From contig CANLUT010000002.1 in the NCBI GenBank assembly GCA_947494335.1, positions 515,904-579,903 of the forward strand: a DNA stretch of 64,000 nt, in the 5' to 3' direction. Under the pieces are notes generated by a model. It searched no databases. It was not told the origin of the DNA and saw only the letters and a list, made by a program, of their open reading frames with translations. Of this stretch, positions 44,926-53,908 are shown in pieces. Both the position numbers and the translations under genes were made by a program. Source of the DNA: Oligoflexales bacterium. GTDB taxonomy: Bacteria; Bdellovibrionota_B; Oligoflexia; Oligoflexales; RGVZ01. Position 1 is the stretch's first letter. The number at the start of each line of letters is the position of its first letter.

Positions 44926-47559
44926 ATGGATTTAAGTAAATACAATTTTGAATGTCAGAAAGCATTCCATCAAGGTTTGCAGTTGGCAAAAAGCTACGGG
45001 CATCAGTCGCTCGAAGTTGAGCACGTTGCATTTGCGTTGATCCGCGAAAACCCTTCTTTAGTTAACAGTCAGGTCACAGAGCAATTTTTGTCTGCTTTGC
45101 AAACTCATCTTCGCCGACAATCCAAAGTATTTGGCACCGATCGCCTTGGTTTTGGCATTCGTCTCGATGGGGCACTCGATGAGGTAGAGGCCGCGTGTGA
45201 GGGCAGATTGGTCGATGAGGCCTCTTTGTGGTCAGCGTTGTGTAAACAGTCGACGACATTAAAAACCGCCCTTGAGCGCTACGCCAAGCCTGAGGCAAAA
45301 GCTCCTCACAAAGTCGCGTCAACAATCTCTGCAGATGCGGGGAAAAAATCAGAGCCTAAGCTCTCCAATGACGGGCGTGTTGCAGACAAAAAGCAAGACG
45401 ATGCTAAAGCCAAAGCAGTCGATGATATTCTCACAAAATATACAATTGATCTTTCCGCCAAAGCTGAGCGCGGCGAGCTTGATCCTGTAATTGGCCGTGA
45501 TATCGAGGTACGCCGCGTTCTCGAGATACTCGGACGTAAAAAGAAAAATAATCCTATCCTTGTAGGTGAGCCTGGAGTCGGTAAATCTGCCTTGGCGGAG
45601 GCATTGGCGTTGCGAATTGCGGCCTCCCAAGTGCCAGAGACGATGAAAGGCAAAAGAATTTTGTCGCTTGATCTTGGCTTGTTGCTGGCGGGTGCAAAAT
45701 TTCGCGGTGAATTTGAAGACCGTATGAAAAACCTTCTCAAGGCTCTTGATAAGCATAAGGGTCAGATTATTTTATTCATCGATGAAATTCACATGATTGT
45801 TGGCGCGGGTAACGCGGAAGGTGGAGCTGATGCGGCCAATCTTCTAAAGCCTGCCCTGGCAAGGGGCGAGGTCCACTGTGTGGGTGCAACAACGCTCGAT
45901 GAATATCGCAAGCATATTGAAAAAGATCCTGCACTTGAGCGCAGGTTTCAGCCAGTTTTAATTGAGCAGCCAAGTCGAGACGCGACCATCGCCATCCTGC
46001 GTGGGATCAAGTCCAAATATGAAGTTCATCACGGCGTTCAAGTTGACGACGATGCCGTCATTGCCGCAGTCGGTCTTTCCATCAGATATTTGACCTCAAG
46101 GACTCTTCCCGATAAAGCGATTGATCTACTTGATGAAGCCTGCAGCCGACTTAAACTTGAAATCGCTAGTATGCCAGTTGCGCTGGATGATCTTCGTGCG
46201 GCGATCGAGGCTCTAGAAATAGAGCGCAAGGCGATTAATCCAGGAGATCGCAGCAAGGCAGCTATTGCCACTATTGATGTCAAACTACAGAAAGCTCGAA
46301 CAGAGTTTGATGCGATGAATGCGATATGGCGAAAGCATCACGATGTTCTTGATCGTCACACGGCCAGTGAGGCTAAGCGTCAGGAGCTTCTAAAGCTTTT
46401 TGAGCAGTCCAAAACCAATGGTGAATATGACTTTGCTGCCAAGATTCAATATTCCGAGATTCCTAAGATAGAGTCAGAGCTTAAAGCATCCCAGGCGGAG
46501 TTGGATGCGCTACAGAAGCAGCATCACTTCCTGAGGCAAATTGTTGGACGTCGCGAAGTGGCCGAGGTTGTCAGTGTGTGGACAGGTGTTCCCGCAAGTA
46601 AAATGCTTGAGTCGGATGCTGATCGTCTTATGTCCATGGAAACCCGCATGTCGCAGCGCGTCTTTGGTCAGTCGGAGGCTGTGCAAAGTGTTTGTCGTGC
46701 TGTGCGCCGATCAAGGGCAGGGGTCAGTGAGCCTGGCAGACCTCAGGGCGTGTTTTTATTTATGGGTCCAACAGGCGTTGGTAAAACTGAGACAGCCAAA
46801 GCTCTGGCCCAGGAGCTGTTTGATGATGAATCAAAAATTATTCGCGTTGATATGTCTGAGTATATGCAAGAGCACAACGTGTCGCGTCTCATCGGAGCGC
46901 CTCCTGGCTATGTAGGTCACGGAGAGGGTGGAGAGCTTACCGAGGCTGTCCGTCGAAAGCCTTACGCGGTTGTCTTGTTCGACGAAATTGAAAAAGCGCA
47001 CCCGCGCGTACTCGATATCTTACTGCAAACATTTGATGATGGGCGCCTAACTGACGGTAATGGTCGATTGGTGGACTTCACTAATACGCTGATCATTTTG
47101 ACCTCTAATATTCGAGTGGAAATCCCTGTCGCATTTGACCCAGAGGGGCGTGAGTATGCTGTTCGCCAAGCACTCGCTGACGTAATGCGGCCGGAGTTTG
47201 TGAATAGAATTGACGAGGTGGTAGAGTTCCGCTCTCTTGGAACAGGCCATTATGGAAAACTTGTGGATAAACAACTCTCTGGGCTCAACGGGCGCCTGGA
47301 AGAGCGATCGCTACGGATATTTGTTGGCCCTGAGCTCCGTCAGCGGCTCGTTGAGACTGCACGTGACGGGCGTTTTGGGGGACGAGCCCTCAAACGAGCA
47401 TTTCAGTCCCTCGTTGTTGATGCCGTCAGTGAAAAAATCATTAATGATGCCCAAGAATTCACCGGCGCCTGGCAGATCAACTGCGACGAATTTGGGCGAA
47501 TTTTCTGGACGCGCGGTAGCGGTGAAACCCTTCTCTTGCCTGCGGCTAAGGGCCTTTAA
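44926..47559 (+). CDS. clpB: ATP-dependent disaggregase ClpB
   Basis: A 877-residue Hsp100 hexameric chaperone that pulls aggregated proteins apart with DnaK. Domains in order: N-domain (1-140, divergent), a Lys/Ala-rich linker, NBD1 with Walker A GEPGVGKS near 215 and Walker [11 protein letters not shown], a coiled-coil middle domain (about 410-510), NBD2 with Walker A GPTGVGKT near 616, Walker [12 protein letters not shown] and sensor-2 in the GRALKR region. The [11 protein letters not shown] phrase before NBD2 is typical. An in-frame ATG lies 12 bases earlier, inside the leader hairpin; 44926 fits the MDLSKYN-type start. Likely heat-regulated. Confidence 0.92.
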   Translation: MDLSKYNFECQKAFHQGLQLAKSYGHQSLEVEHVAFALIRENPSLVNSQVTEQFLSALQTHLRRQSKVFGTDRLGFGIRLDGALDEVEAACEGRLVDEASLWSALCKQSTTLKTALERYAKPEAKAPHKVASTISADAGKKSEPKLSNDGRVADKKQDDAKAKAVDDILTKYTIDLSAKAERGELDPVIGRDIEVRRVLEILGRKKKNNPILVGEPGVGKSALAEALALRIAASQVPETMKGKRILSLDLGLLLAGAKFRGEFEDRMKNLLKALDKHKGQIILFIDEIHMIVGAGNAEGGADAANLLKPALARGEVHCVGATTLDEYRKHIEKDPALERRFQPVLIEQPSRDATIAILRGIKSKYEVHHGVQVDDDAVIAAVGLSIRYLTSRTLPDKAIDLLDEACSRLKLEIASMPVALDDLRAAIEALEIERKAINPGDRSKAAIATIDVKLQKARTEFDAMNAIWRKHHDVLDRHTASEAKRQELLKLFEQSKTNGEYDFAAKIQYSEIPKIESELKASQAELDALQKQHHFLRQIVGRREVAEVVSVWTGVPASKMLESDADRLMSMETRMSQRVFGQSEAVQSVCRAVRRSRAGVSEPGRPQGVFLFMGPTGVGKTETAKALAQELFDDESKIIRVDMSEYMQEHNVSRLIGAPPGYVGHGEGGELTEAVRRKPYAVVLFDEIEKAHPRVLDILLQTFDDGRLTDGNGRLVDFTNTLIILTSNIRVEIPVAFDPEGREYAVRQALADVMRPEFVNRIDEVVEFRSLGTGHYGKLVDKQLSGLNGRLEERSLRIFVGPELRQRLVETARDGRFGGRALKRAFQSLVVDAVSEKIINDAQEFTGAWQINCDEFGRIFWTRGSGETLLLPAAKGL

Positions 47560-47576
47560 AGCGTAAGGTATTTCGC

Positions 47577-47605
47577 TTGACACTGCTTGGGCGAATCGCT
47601 ACTTT
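47577..47605 (+). promoter_or_regulatory. Promoter of tRNA-Gln
   Basis: TTGACA (47577-47582), 17 bases, then TACTTT (47600-47605). The tRNA begins 37 bases downstream, and clpB ends just before it. Confidence 0.6.
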
Positions 47606-47642
47606 CAGACCCCTACCGGTATCCGGCATAGGCTTTCCCTGG

Positions 47643-47717
47643 TGGGGCGTCGTCAAGTGGTAAGACTCTGGATTTTGATTCCAGCATTCGTAGGTTCGAA
47701 TCCTACCGCCCCAGCCA
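47643..47717 (+). tRNA. tRNA-Gln, anticodon UUG
   Basis: A 75-base tRNA. TGGGGCG pairs with CGCCCCA, followed by G and an encoded CCA. The anticodon stem CTGGA/TCCAG encloses TTTTGAT, so the anticodon is UUG (Gln, CAA/CAG). The T-arm GTAGG-TTCGAAT-CCTAC is perfect. Confidence 0.95.
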
Positions 47718-47797
47718 TCTCAAACTGACGTTCGTAAGCCGTCTCGGTGAAGCGTCTCTCGTTCGATCATTAACCTCTCGTTTTTGGGGGTCGCGTC

Positions 47798-48733
47798 ATG
47801 GACACGGAAATGATCATTTTCTCCGGTAACTCTAACCGGCCTCTTGCTGAAAAAATTGCGTCTTATTTGGATTCGGCACTCGGTACTTCGGTTGTCGGTC
47901 AATTCGCAGATGGTGAAACACGTGTGGAACTTGGCTGTAATGTCCGCGGGCGTGATGTTTACATCATTCAGTCTTCTTGTATGCCGGCCAATCATCACAT
48001 CATGGAAGCTGTCATCATGGCAGACGCGGCTAGACGTGCTTCAGCGAAGACAGTCAATCTAGTCATGCCCTATTTTGGTTATGCTCGACAGGAGCGTAAG
48101 AGCGCTCCGAGGACACCGATTACTGCAAAGTTGGTGGCTGACTTGATCACGACGGCAGGAGTTTCGCGTCTAATCACGATGGAACTACACACGAGCGCCA
48201 TTCAGGGATTTTTCAACATTCCTGTAGATCACCTTTTTGCGAAGCCAGTCTTTACAAGTCACTTCCGAAAATCCGATAAAATGCTCATGGTGTCTCCTGA
48301 TGCTGGAGGGGTGGAGCGCGCTCGAGCGCTTGCCAAGATGTACGACTGCGGTCTTGCCATTATCGACAAACGTCGTGATCGTCCGAACGAAAGTAATGTC
48401 ATGAACCTGATCGGTGACGTGAAGGGCAAAGACTGTATCCTTGTGGACGACATTTGCGATACAGCCGGCTCATTGACCAAAGCAGCTGAGGCTTTGATGA
48501 ATGAGGGAGCTGCCTCGGTGAGAGCTTGCGTCAGCCATGCAGTCCTCTCTGGGCCTGCAGTCGAGAGAATTTCCTCCTCGGTTTTGACGGAGTTTGTGTG
48601 TACGGACTCAATTCCCCTCAGCTCTGAAGCTAGAAAGTGCAGCAAAATCGTGCAGTTAAGCATTGCTGAACTCATCGGAAAGGCGCTGCGGCGTATTCAT
48701 AACGCTGACTCCATCAGCTCTCTTTTCGTTTAA
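47798..48733 (+). CDS. prs: Ribose-phosphate pyrophosphokinase
   Basis: A 311-residue PRPP synthetase, making phosphoribosyl pyrophosphate from ribose 5-phosphate and ATP for nucleotide and histidine synthesis. The family start IIFSGNSNRPLAEKIA, the ADGETRVEL region, ELHTSAIQGFF with its catalytic His and VNLVMPYFGYARQERK are all present. The PRPP loop ILVDDICDTAGSLTKA lies near residue 212. Length is standard. GGGGGTCGCGTC precedes the ATG. It lies 80 bases after tRNA-Gln and a weak terminator follows. rplY and pth come next, a common arrangement in bacteria. Confidence 0.96.
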   Translation: MDTEMIIFSGNSNRPLAEKIASYLDSALGTSVVGQFADGETRVELGCNVRGRDVYIIQSSCMPANHHIMEAVIMADAARRASAKTVNLVMPYFGYARQERKSAPRTPITAKLVADLITTAGVSRLITMELHTSAIQGFFNIPVDHLFAKPVFTSHFRKSDKMLMVSPDAGGVERARALAKMYDCGLAIIDKRRDRPNESNVMNLIGDVKGKDCILVDDICDTAGSLTKAAEALMNEGAASVRACVSHAVLSGPAVERISSSVLTEFVCTDSIPLSSEARKCSKIVQLSIAELIGKALRRIHNADSISSLFV

Positions 48734-48765
48734 ACCGCGTCCGGGTCCCTGAACATGATGGCTTT

Positions 48766-48786
48766 TAGGCTTGAAAGAGCCTATTT
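48766..48786 (+). terminator. Weak terminator after prs
   Basis: TAGGCT (48766-48771), TGAAAG, AGCCTA (48778-48783), then TTT. Short stem, placed 33 bases after the prs stop. Confidence 0.5.
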
Positions 48787-48811
48787 GACGGCATTTATGG
48801 CCAGATTTTCA

Positions 48812-48840
48812 TTGCCAATTCTTGAGGGCGATTGTATAAG
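48812..48840 (+). promoter_or_regulatory. Promoter of rplY-pth
   Basis: TTGCCA (48812-48817), 17 bases, then TATAAG (48835-48840), about 100 bases ahead of rplY. Confidence 0.6.
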
Positions 48841-48943
48841 TTGGTCCCTTTTTAAGCTCAAGTTCGGTATCTCCGTGCTTGGCTGGGTATTTAATGCATG
48901 CTAAACCCATGCTCTCAGTATTTTTGATCACTGGAGACTAATC

Positions 48944-49231
48944 ATGTCGGAATCAGTCAACGTAACAATCGAAGCAGCTCTGCGCACAGGCACAGGCAAG
49001 AGCTACACTCACAAGCTGCGCCGCGCTGGAAAAATCCCAGCTGTGCTTTTGGACAACGGCAAGGCAACCAACCTCGAGTTGGATCCAAAACTTCTTTCCA
49101 AAGCTTGGAAAAACGGCGGTCGTAAGTTTGACATGGTATTGGACGGCAAAACTGTCCCAGTGAAGATTCAAGAGCTTCAGGTTGATCCGGTTAAGCGATT
49201 GGCTCTGCACGTGGATCTGATGAAGGCGTAA
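48944..49231 (+). CDS. rplY: 50S ribosomal protein L25, short form
   Basis: A 95-residue protein of the L25/Ctc family, which binds 5S rRNA. The family pattern is visible: R-x-G-x-GKSYTHKLRRAGKIPAVL (residues 14-33), then a strand region and VKIQELQVDPVKRLALHVDL at the end. It is the short L25 (as in E. coli) without the extra C-terminal TL5/Ctc domain. GGAG lies 7 bases ahead of the ATG. pth starts three bases after its stop, the usual L25-Pth pairing. Confidence 0.92.
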   Translation: MSESVNVTIEAALRTGTGKSYTHKLRRAGKIPAVLLDNGKATNLELDPKLLSKAWKNGGRKFDMVLDGKTVPVKIQELQVDPVKRLALHVDLMKA

Positions 49232-49234
49232 GTT

Positions 49235-49798
49235 TTGAAGCTGCTGATCGGCCTTGGAAACCCCGGGCAACGTTACGAGATGTCGCGACACAACGCGGGT
49301 TTTTGGGTGATTGATGAGCTGGCCCAAGATGCCAAGATTGATTGGGATCAAGGTGCGGTAGAGAAGTTTCAAGGCGTCATGGCAAAGGGCCAGGTTCTCG
49401 GTGAGACTTGTGCACTGTTAAAGCCGATGACGTTTATGAATCTGAGTGGCCGGTCGGTGTTGAAGGTTGCTCAGTTTTTTAAGATCCCGTCTGATGATTG
49501 GATCGTCTTACATGATGACATTGATGTGCCATCGGGTAAGGTTCGGGCGCGAGCCGGAGGAGGCCATGGTGGCCACAACGGAATTCGCTCCATCATGGAA
49601 GAGTCTGGTAAGGACGACTTCCAGCGTGTGAAGCTTGGCGTGGGTCGCCCTCCAAAACTGGAAGATGGACGACCCATGATGGATGTGGCAGATTACGTGC
49701 TTCGTCCAATGCCGGCGAACGAAGTCGCAGACTACGTCAAAGCTGTGAAGGCTGATGTGGAGCTGCGCATGAAGGAAATGTTTAGACAGCGGAAATAA
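49235..49798 (+). CDS. pth: Peptidyl-tRNA hydrolase
   Basis: A 187-residue enzyme that releases peptides from peptidyl-tRNAs that drop off the ribosome. Family motifs: IGLGNPG (residues 5-11), the catalytic His in SRHNAGF, KPMTFMNLSG near 68, VLHDDIDVPSG near 90 and GGHGGHNGIRS near 108. The start is a TTG at 49235 with GAAGG inside the end of rplY. Length is standard. Cotranscribed with rplY. Confidence 0.95.
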   Translation: MKLLIGLGNPGQRYEMSRHNAGFWVIDELAQDAKIDWDQGAVEKFQGVMAKGQVLGETCALLKPMTFMNLSGRSVLKVAQFFKIPSDDWIVLHDDIDVPSGKVRARAGGGHGGHNGIRSIMEESGKDDFQRVKLGVGRPPKLEDGRPMMDVADYVLRPMPANEVADYVKAVKADVELRMKEMFRQRK

Positions 49799-49816
49799 TT
49801 TCGCTGCAAGACATAA

Positions 49817-49869
49817 TCCCTCGAATGACGAGGGAGGCTCCTTTGCCAGATGCGTTAGTGTCATCTGGC
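49817..49869 (+). promoter_or_regulatory. Two stem-loops ahead of rpsF
   Basis: TCCCTCG (49817-49823) pairs with CGAGGGA (49829-49835). GCCAGATG (49845-49852) pairs with CATCTGGC (49862-49869). They lie between pth and rpsF without a T-run and could form a leader RNA. Ribosomal protein S6 with S18 is known to repress through a leader in several bacteria. Confidence 0.45.
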
Positions 49870-49897
49870 TGCTTAAACCATAAGGGAGGATTTTAAG

Positions 49898-50275
49898 GTG
49901 TTAAGAGAATACGAAATGACAATTATTGCGCGTGCAGACCTTCCAGAGTCTGAAGGCGCGAAGCTTCTTGGCAAGTACGAGAAGTTGATGACAGCAGACG
50001 GCGGAGAAATTTTGCAAAAAAGTTCTTGGGGCGTGAAGAAACTTGCGTTCCCTATGAAGAAGGCCTTCCGCGGTAACTACGTAAACTATGATTTCGTTGG
50101 TACATCATCGAACTTGGCTGAGATGGAACGTCTGATGCGTATTGATGACGATGTTCTTCGTTATATGTCGGTATATGTCGGCCAAAACGTCAACGTTGCA
50201 AAACGTAAAGAGCAACTGGCGAAAGCTGCTTCTGCAGCCCGTGAAGCCGCCAACGAATTCCGCGAACGCGATTGA
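49898..50275 (+). CDS. rpsF: 30S ribosomal protein S6
   Basis: A 125-residue ribosomal protein with a beta-alpha-beta fold. Start is a GTG with GGGAGG ahead. Characteristic phrases are LREYEMTIIARADLPE at the start and WGVKKLAFPMKKAFRGNYV in the middle, with YMSVYVG near residue 90. The C-terminal 25 residues are an Ala/Glu/Lys-rich helix. It is followed by rplI 32 bases on. rpsR (S18), which normally sits between the two, is not here. Confidence 0.95.
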   Translation: MLREYEMTIIARADLPESEGAKLLGKYEKLMTADGGEILQKSSWGVKKLAFPMKKAFRGNYVNYDFVGTSSNLAEMERLMRIDDDVLRYMSVYVGQNVNVAKRKEQLAKAASAAREAANEFRERD

Positions 50276-50307
50276 TCGCCATTGGCTAAGAGCAGGAGAA
50301 CGAAACC

Positions 50308-50754
50308 ATGAAAGTTATTTTGAACCAAGACGTCACATCGCTTGGCCGCATTGGCGAAATCGTGAACGTTCGTAACGGTTATGCCCGTAACTACCTTCTT
50401 CCACGTGGCGTTGCTGCAGTGGCTAACGAAGCAAACGAGGCAGCTTTAAAACATCACCGCCGCATTCTCGACAAAAAGAAAGCCAAATTGCTCGCAGACG
50501 CAAAAGCGTTGGCATCTCAGATCGAGAAGGTGTCCGTCACCGTTTACAAGCAAACTGGTGAAGACGAGCGTATTTTCGGCTCCGTCACCATGGCGGAACT
50601 CGAGGATTTGTTGACTCAAGAAGGTCACAAGGTGTCTCGCCGTGACATTTCTTTGGTGGAAGAAATCAAGAAAGTTGGTGTCTACCAAGGACAAGTTAAG
50701 CTTCACCCTGAAGTATCGGCTAAATTCAAAGTTTGGGTTGTTGCCAAGCAGTGA
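50308..50754 (+). CDS. rplI: 50S ribosomal protein L9
   Basis: A 148-residue protein with the L9 start MKVILNQDVTSLGRIGEIVN and GYARNYLLPRGVA, then the long connecting helix and a C-terminal domain ending in the VKLHPEVSAKFKVWVV region. Length is standard. It is followed by a terminator and then dnaB. Confidence 0.96.
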   Translation: MKVILNQDVTSLGRIGEIVNVRNGYARNYLLPRGVAAVANEANEAALKHHRRILDKKKAKLLADAKALASQIEKVSVTVYKQTGEDERIFGSVTMAELEDLLTQEGHKVSRRDISLVEEIKKVGVYQGQVKLHPEVSAKFKVWVVAKQ

Positions 50755-50807
50755 TCCCGGATGGGGTCAGGGCTTTGTCATAAGTCCTCGAACTGGAAAG
50801 CTAAAAC

Positions 50808-50848
50808 AGCCCGCGGTTGCAAAAGGATTGCGCCGCGGGTTAGTTTTT
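50808..50848 (+). terminator. Terminator after rplI
   Basis: AGCCCGCGG (50808-50816) pairs with CCGCGGGTT (50833-50841), one G-T pair, followed by AGTTTTT. The 16-base loop is rather long. Confidence 0.7.
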
Positions 50849-50888
50849 AACTGGAATTAATTGGACTAATTTTACGGGGTCTCGGGCG

Positions 50889-52214
50889 ATGCAGGGATTT
50901 GTCCCTCCACATTCTCAGGAATCTGAAAAGGCCGTATTGGGAGCGATTCTCAAGGAGCCTGTGCACCTGACTAGTGTGACTGCTGGCGGACTTCTCGCTG
51001 AACACTTTTTTGCGGACGCGCATCGTCGAATTTTTGAAGCGATGATGGAGTTGGATGCGGCTAACCATCCGACAGATATTGTGTCTGTTGCTGAGAAAAT
51101 AAAGCGTGGAGCTAATGCTCAGGGACAAGAAATTGGTGCAGGCTACCTGATCGAACTCATGGAGTCGGCTCCTGTCGCTCAAAATGCCTTGTATTACGCG
51201 ACTCAAATAAGGAAGCATGCATATCTACGTAGAATCGTGGCCATGGGGCAAAGCGTTACCGCTAGGGCAGCCACGGCTGACGGGGACGTCACGGAATTTC
51301 TTGGTGATTTTGAAAAAGAGATCTTGGCAATTTTTAATGAGCAGGATCGCCAAGGCGGTATCACAGCTGCTCCGATCGTATTGGATAGTACGATTGAGGA
51401 AATTGAACGTCGTATTCAGTCCAATGGCCAGCCTACGGGAGTCCCCTCAGGGTTTAGAGACCTGGATAACCTGACAGGTGGTTTCCAAAAAAGTGATTTG
51501 ATTATTCTCGCTGCTCGACCTGCTATGGGAAAGACAGCGTTAGCTCTTAACTTTGCCGCTCATGCAGCCCAAAAAGGTATTCCGGCGGTTGTCTTTAGCC
51601 TGGAAATGCCCAAAAACCAGTTGATGATGCGTCTTCTGTCTTCCATTGGAAGGATAGATTCTAGCCGTATCCGGAAGGGTGATCTCACGGATGACGACCT
51701 GAATCGCCTCGGGGTCGCGGCAAATACATTGACGAATATGCCTCTTAGCATCGATGACACAGGAGGCATCTCCCTTGTTGAATTAAGATCTCGCCTAAGA
51801 CGTCATAAAAAGGAATTTGGTCTTGGTCTGGTCATTATCGACTACTTACAGCTTATGGGTACGACCAGTAAGCGTAGCGACAGCCGCGAGCGTGAGGTTG
51901 CTGAGTTGTCCGGGGGGCTTAAGGCTTTAGCAAAGGAGCTTGATGTTCCGGTTATAGTCTTGTCTCAGCTTAACCGTAGTGCAGATACAAGAACAGATCA
52001 TCGACCCAAAACTAGTGACTTACGTGAATCCGGAGCTATCGAGCAGGATGCTGACTTAATTTTATTTGTTTACCGGGATGAGTATTACAACCCAAATAGT
52101 GAAGACGCCGGTAAAGCCGAGATAATTGTGGCTAAAAATCGTCATGGATCTCTCGATGAGATTAAATTGGCGTGCCAACTTAATTTCGTATCCTTTTATA
52201 ACTTACTTCAATAA
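50889..52214 (+). CDS. dnaB: Replicative DNA helicase DnaB
   Basis: A 441-residue hexameric replication-fork helicase. N-terminal domain begins VPPHSQESEKAVLGAIL and contains the segment NHPTDIVSVAEKI. The ATPase core has Walker A ARPAMGKTALAL near 211, Walker B VIIDYLQLM near 315, SQLNRSADTR and the Arg finger region RESGAIEQDADLI near 380. Length is close to the 450-470 usual. It sits in the conserved rpsF-(rpsR)-rplI-dnaB order, but with its own short leader after a terminator. Confidence 0.96.
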   Translation: MQGFVPPHSQESEKAVLGAILKEPVHLTSVTAGGLLAEHFFADAHRRIFEAMMELDAANHPTDIVSVAEKIKRGANAQGQEIGAGYLIELMESAPVAQNALYYATQIRKHAYLRRIVAMGQSVTARAATADGDVTEFLGDFEKEILAIFNEQDRQGGITAAPIVLDSTIEEIERRIQSNGQPTGVPSGFRDLDNLTGGFQKSDLIILAARPAMGKTALALNFAAHAAQKGIPAVVFSLEMPKNQLMMRLLSSIGRIDSSRIRKGDLTDDDLNRLGVAANTLTNMPLSIDDTGGISLVELRSRLRRHKKEFGLGLVIIDYLQLMGTTSKRSDSREREVAELSGGLKALAKELDVPVIVLSQLNRSADTRTDHRPKTSDLRESGAIEQDADLILFVYRDEYYNPNSEDAGKAEIIVAKNRHGSLDEIKLACQLNFVSFYNLLQ

Positions 52215-52260
52215 CAACCGACCCGAAGAGTTTTTTAGCCACGCGGCCAATCAACAAAAA

Positions 52261-52302
52261 AAAGAAGAGGCCCGCCATCAGTTTTTGGCGGGCCTCTTCT
52301 TT
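52261..52302. terminator. Strong bidirectional terminator
   Basis: AAAGAAGAGGCCCGCC (52261-52276) and GGCGGGCCTCTTCTTT (52287-52302) form a 16-base perfect stem with flanking A and T tracts, so it can stop dnaB transcripts and the convergent Fis-like gene. Confidence 0.9.
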
Positions 52303-52329
52303 ATTCAGAAGGTCAAACTGTATGGGCTA

Positions 52330-52740
52330 TTAGGCCTTAACAGAGTGCATCTTCATCTTCTTACGAAGGGTGTTCCTGTTGATTCCCAAGATACGGCTAG
52401 CGTGAACTTGGTTTCCACCAGTACGACGAAGAATTTGGGCCAAAAGTGGCTTTTCAACTTTGCCGAGGATTAGGCTGTGGAGGTCTTCAGGGTACATGCC
52501 GCCGACCTGGTCAAGGAACTTAGAAATCTTGTGTTCGACGACTGCTTCCAGGGAGAAACTGTCTAGCTTGCCGGTAAATTCGCCATCAGTAGCGAAAGGC
52601 AGGCTTGAGGCGTGACGGGTTGCGTCAGCTTCGATGCGGGAGGTTGTTGGGACGACTTTGACAGGGTTCGAGCTACTTACGGTCTGCATTTCCACGCGAA
52701 TTTCTCCACTAGAATTCAGTAGGTTAAAGGAAACTGCCAT
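52330..52740 (-). CDS. Fis-like DNA-binding protein with N-terminal extension
   Basis: A predicted 136-residue protein whose last 50 residues closely match the Fis helix-turn-helix: SLILGKVEKPLLAQILRRT, then GGNQVHASRILGINRNTLRK. This is the DNA-binding module of Fis and of NtrC-type activators. The first 85 residues have no clear homology; the region from about residue 50 to 80 looks helical. Alternative starts are 52773 and 52689; none has a good ribosome binding site. Fis (98 residues) is a nucleoid protein and global regulator mainly of gamma-proteobacteria. An adaptor or nucleoid role here is plausible. Confidence 0.8.
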   Translation of the reverse strand: MAVSFNLLNSSGEIRVEMQTVSSSNPVKVVPTTSRIEADATRHASSLPFATDGEFTGKLDSFSLEAVVEHKISKFLDQVGGMYPEDLHSLILGKVEKPLLAQILRRTGGNQVHASRILGINRNTLRKKMKMHSVKA

Positions 52741-53093
52741 TTCTGACAGAGACAATAAAAACGTTGAGCACACAGTTTTCGTAGCCGACTAAAATTTGGT
52801 CTCCGAAAACGGGACTCATGAAATAGCAACAGTCGAACCAGCTGTCAATTGCGCTTATGCAAAAAAATTAACTCAATCGCTTTTATTTTGCTTGCTTTCA
52901 CTGAAAGACGTTTACGAAATTGCCCTGGGTAATTCCTGCCCGCTCTAAATTCATTCGGGCTTCGGTATTCTAAGAATATAGGCAGCGGTTTTTTTCAACT
53001 TGGTCAGAAAAGGATTTTCAGACCTTGCCTCTGGCAGAAACGTGATTATAGTGCCTCCTTGATCGATAAAAACCTCGATTTCGGAGACAAGCT
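52741..53093. other. Divergent intergenic region between the Fis-like gene and grpE
   Basis: 353 bases, AT-rich, holding the grpE promoter (53025-53052). GCCCG (about 52938) and CGGGC (about 52954) could form a small hairpin. The promoter of the Fis-like gene must also lie here but I cannot place it. Confidence 0.5.
53025..53052 (+). promoter_or_regulatory. Candidate grpE promoter
   Basis: TTGCCT (53025-53030), 16 bases, then TATAGT (53047-53052, five of six consensus bases). The grpE ATG is 42 bases downstream. It is not of the sigma-32 type by eye. Confidence 0.55.
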
Positions 53094-53711
53094 ATGGGCC
53101 ACGAAACTGATTCGGCAAATGAAAAAAATGCCAGCGCTAACCAACCACCAGTCGCGGGAGCTAACGGCCACGCGAATGATGAAGCCTCAACGAATCAAGA
53201 GGCAGTCGCTTCCCCCAACCAGGCGACCGATACTGAGAGCGGCAAAGATGTCGAGCAAATCAGCCAAGAACTGGCTGAGATGAAGGAGCGACTTCTTCGC
53301 AATGTTGCTGAAATGGACAACATGCGTAAGAGACTCGAAAGAGAGAAAGCAGACTTCATTAAGTTCAGTATGGAATCAGTGTTGAAAGATATGATTCCGG
53401 TACTCGATAGCTTCGACAAAGCGCTGTCTGCATCATCTCATTCTGAATCTGGCGACTCAAAAAGTTTCCACGATGGCATGAGCATGGTTCACAGGCAGTT
53501 TCTAACGGCGCTCTCTAAGCACGGGCTGGAGCCGGTTGAATCTGTCGGAAAACCATTTGATCCGAACTTCCATCAGGCGATCCAGCGCATTGAATCCAGT
53601 GATGTCACAGATGAGATTGTGGCGACTGAATTCATGAAGGGATACGCATTACACGGACGGCTTGTAAGGCCTGCCATGGTAAGCGTTAAGGTGCCTGGAG
53701 GAAGTAATTGA
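53094..53711 (+). CDS. grpE: Nucleotide exchange factor GrpE
   Basis: A 205-residue dimeric co-chaperone that releases ADP from DnaK. The first 60 residues are low-complexity Asn, Ala, Glu and Gln; a coiled-coil stretch follows (about 60-100, RNVAEMDNMRKRLEREKADF). The beta domain has GLEPVESVGKPFDPNFHQAI and ends GRLVRPAMVSV, both family hallmarks. Length is normal. GGAG lies 8 bases ahead of the ATG. dnaK itself is 26 kb away. Confidence 0.95.
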   Translation: MGHETDSANEKNASANQPPVAGANGHANDEASTNQEAVASPNQATDTESGKDVEQISQELAEMKERLLRNVAEMDNMRKRLEREKADFIKFSMESVLKDMIPVLDSFDKALSASSHSESGDSKSFHDGMSMVHRQFLTALSKHGLEPVESVGKPFDPNFHQAIQRIESSDVTDEIVATEFMKGYALHGRLVRPAMVSVKVPGGSN

Positions 53712-53908
53712 CAAATGACCAAGAACGCTAAGTTCCTGTCATAGGTAAGTAAAGCTCCCCGTTTGGCCCTTTCGCCACGACCCTCCAAAATGCGGCTCTT
53801 CAGCAGCGACTAAGATTTCCTCCGTCTCGTCCGATCATTAGGGCGTTAAAGAAGGAAGTCTAAAACAACCGGCGTTCTAAGGAACGTCACAGGCACGAGG
53901 AGTCCAAA

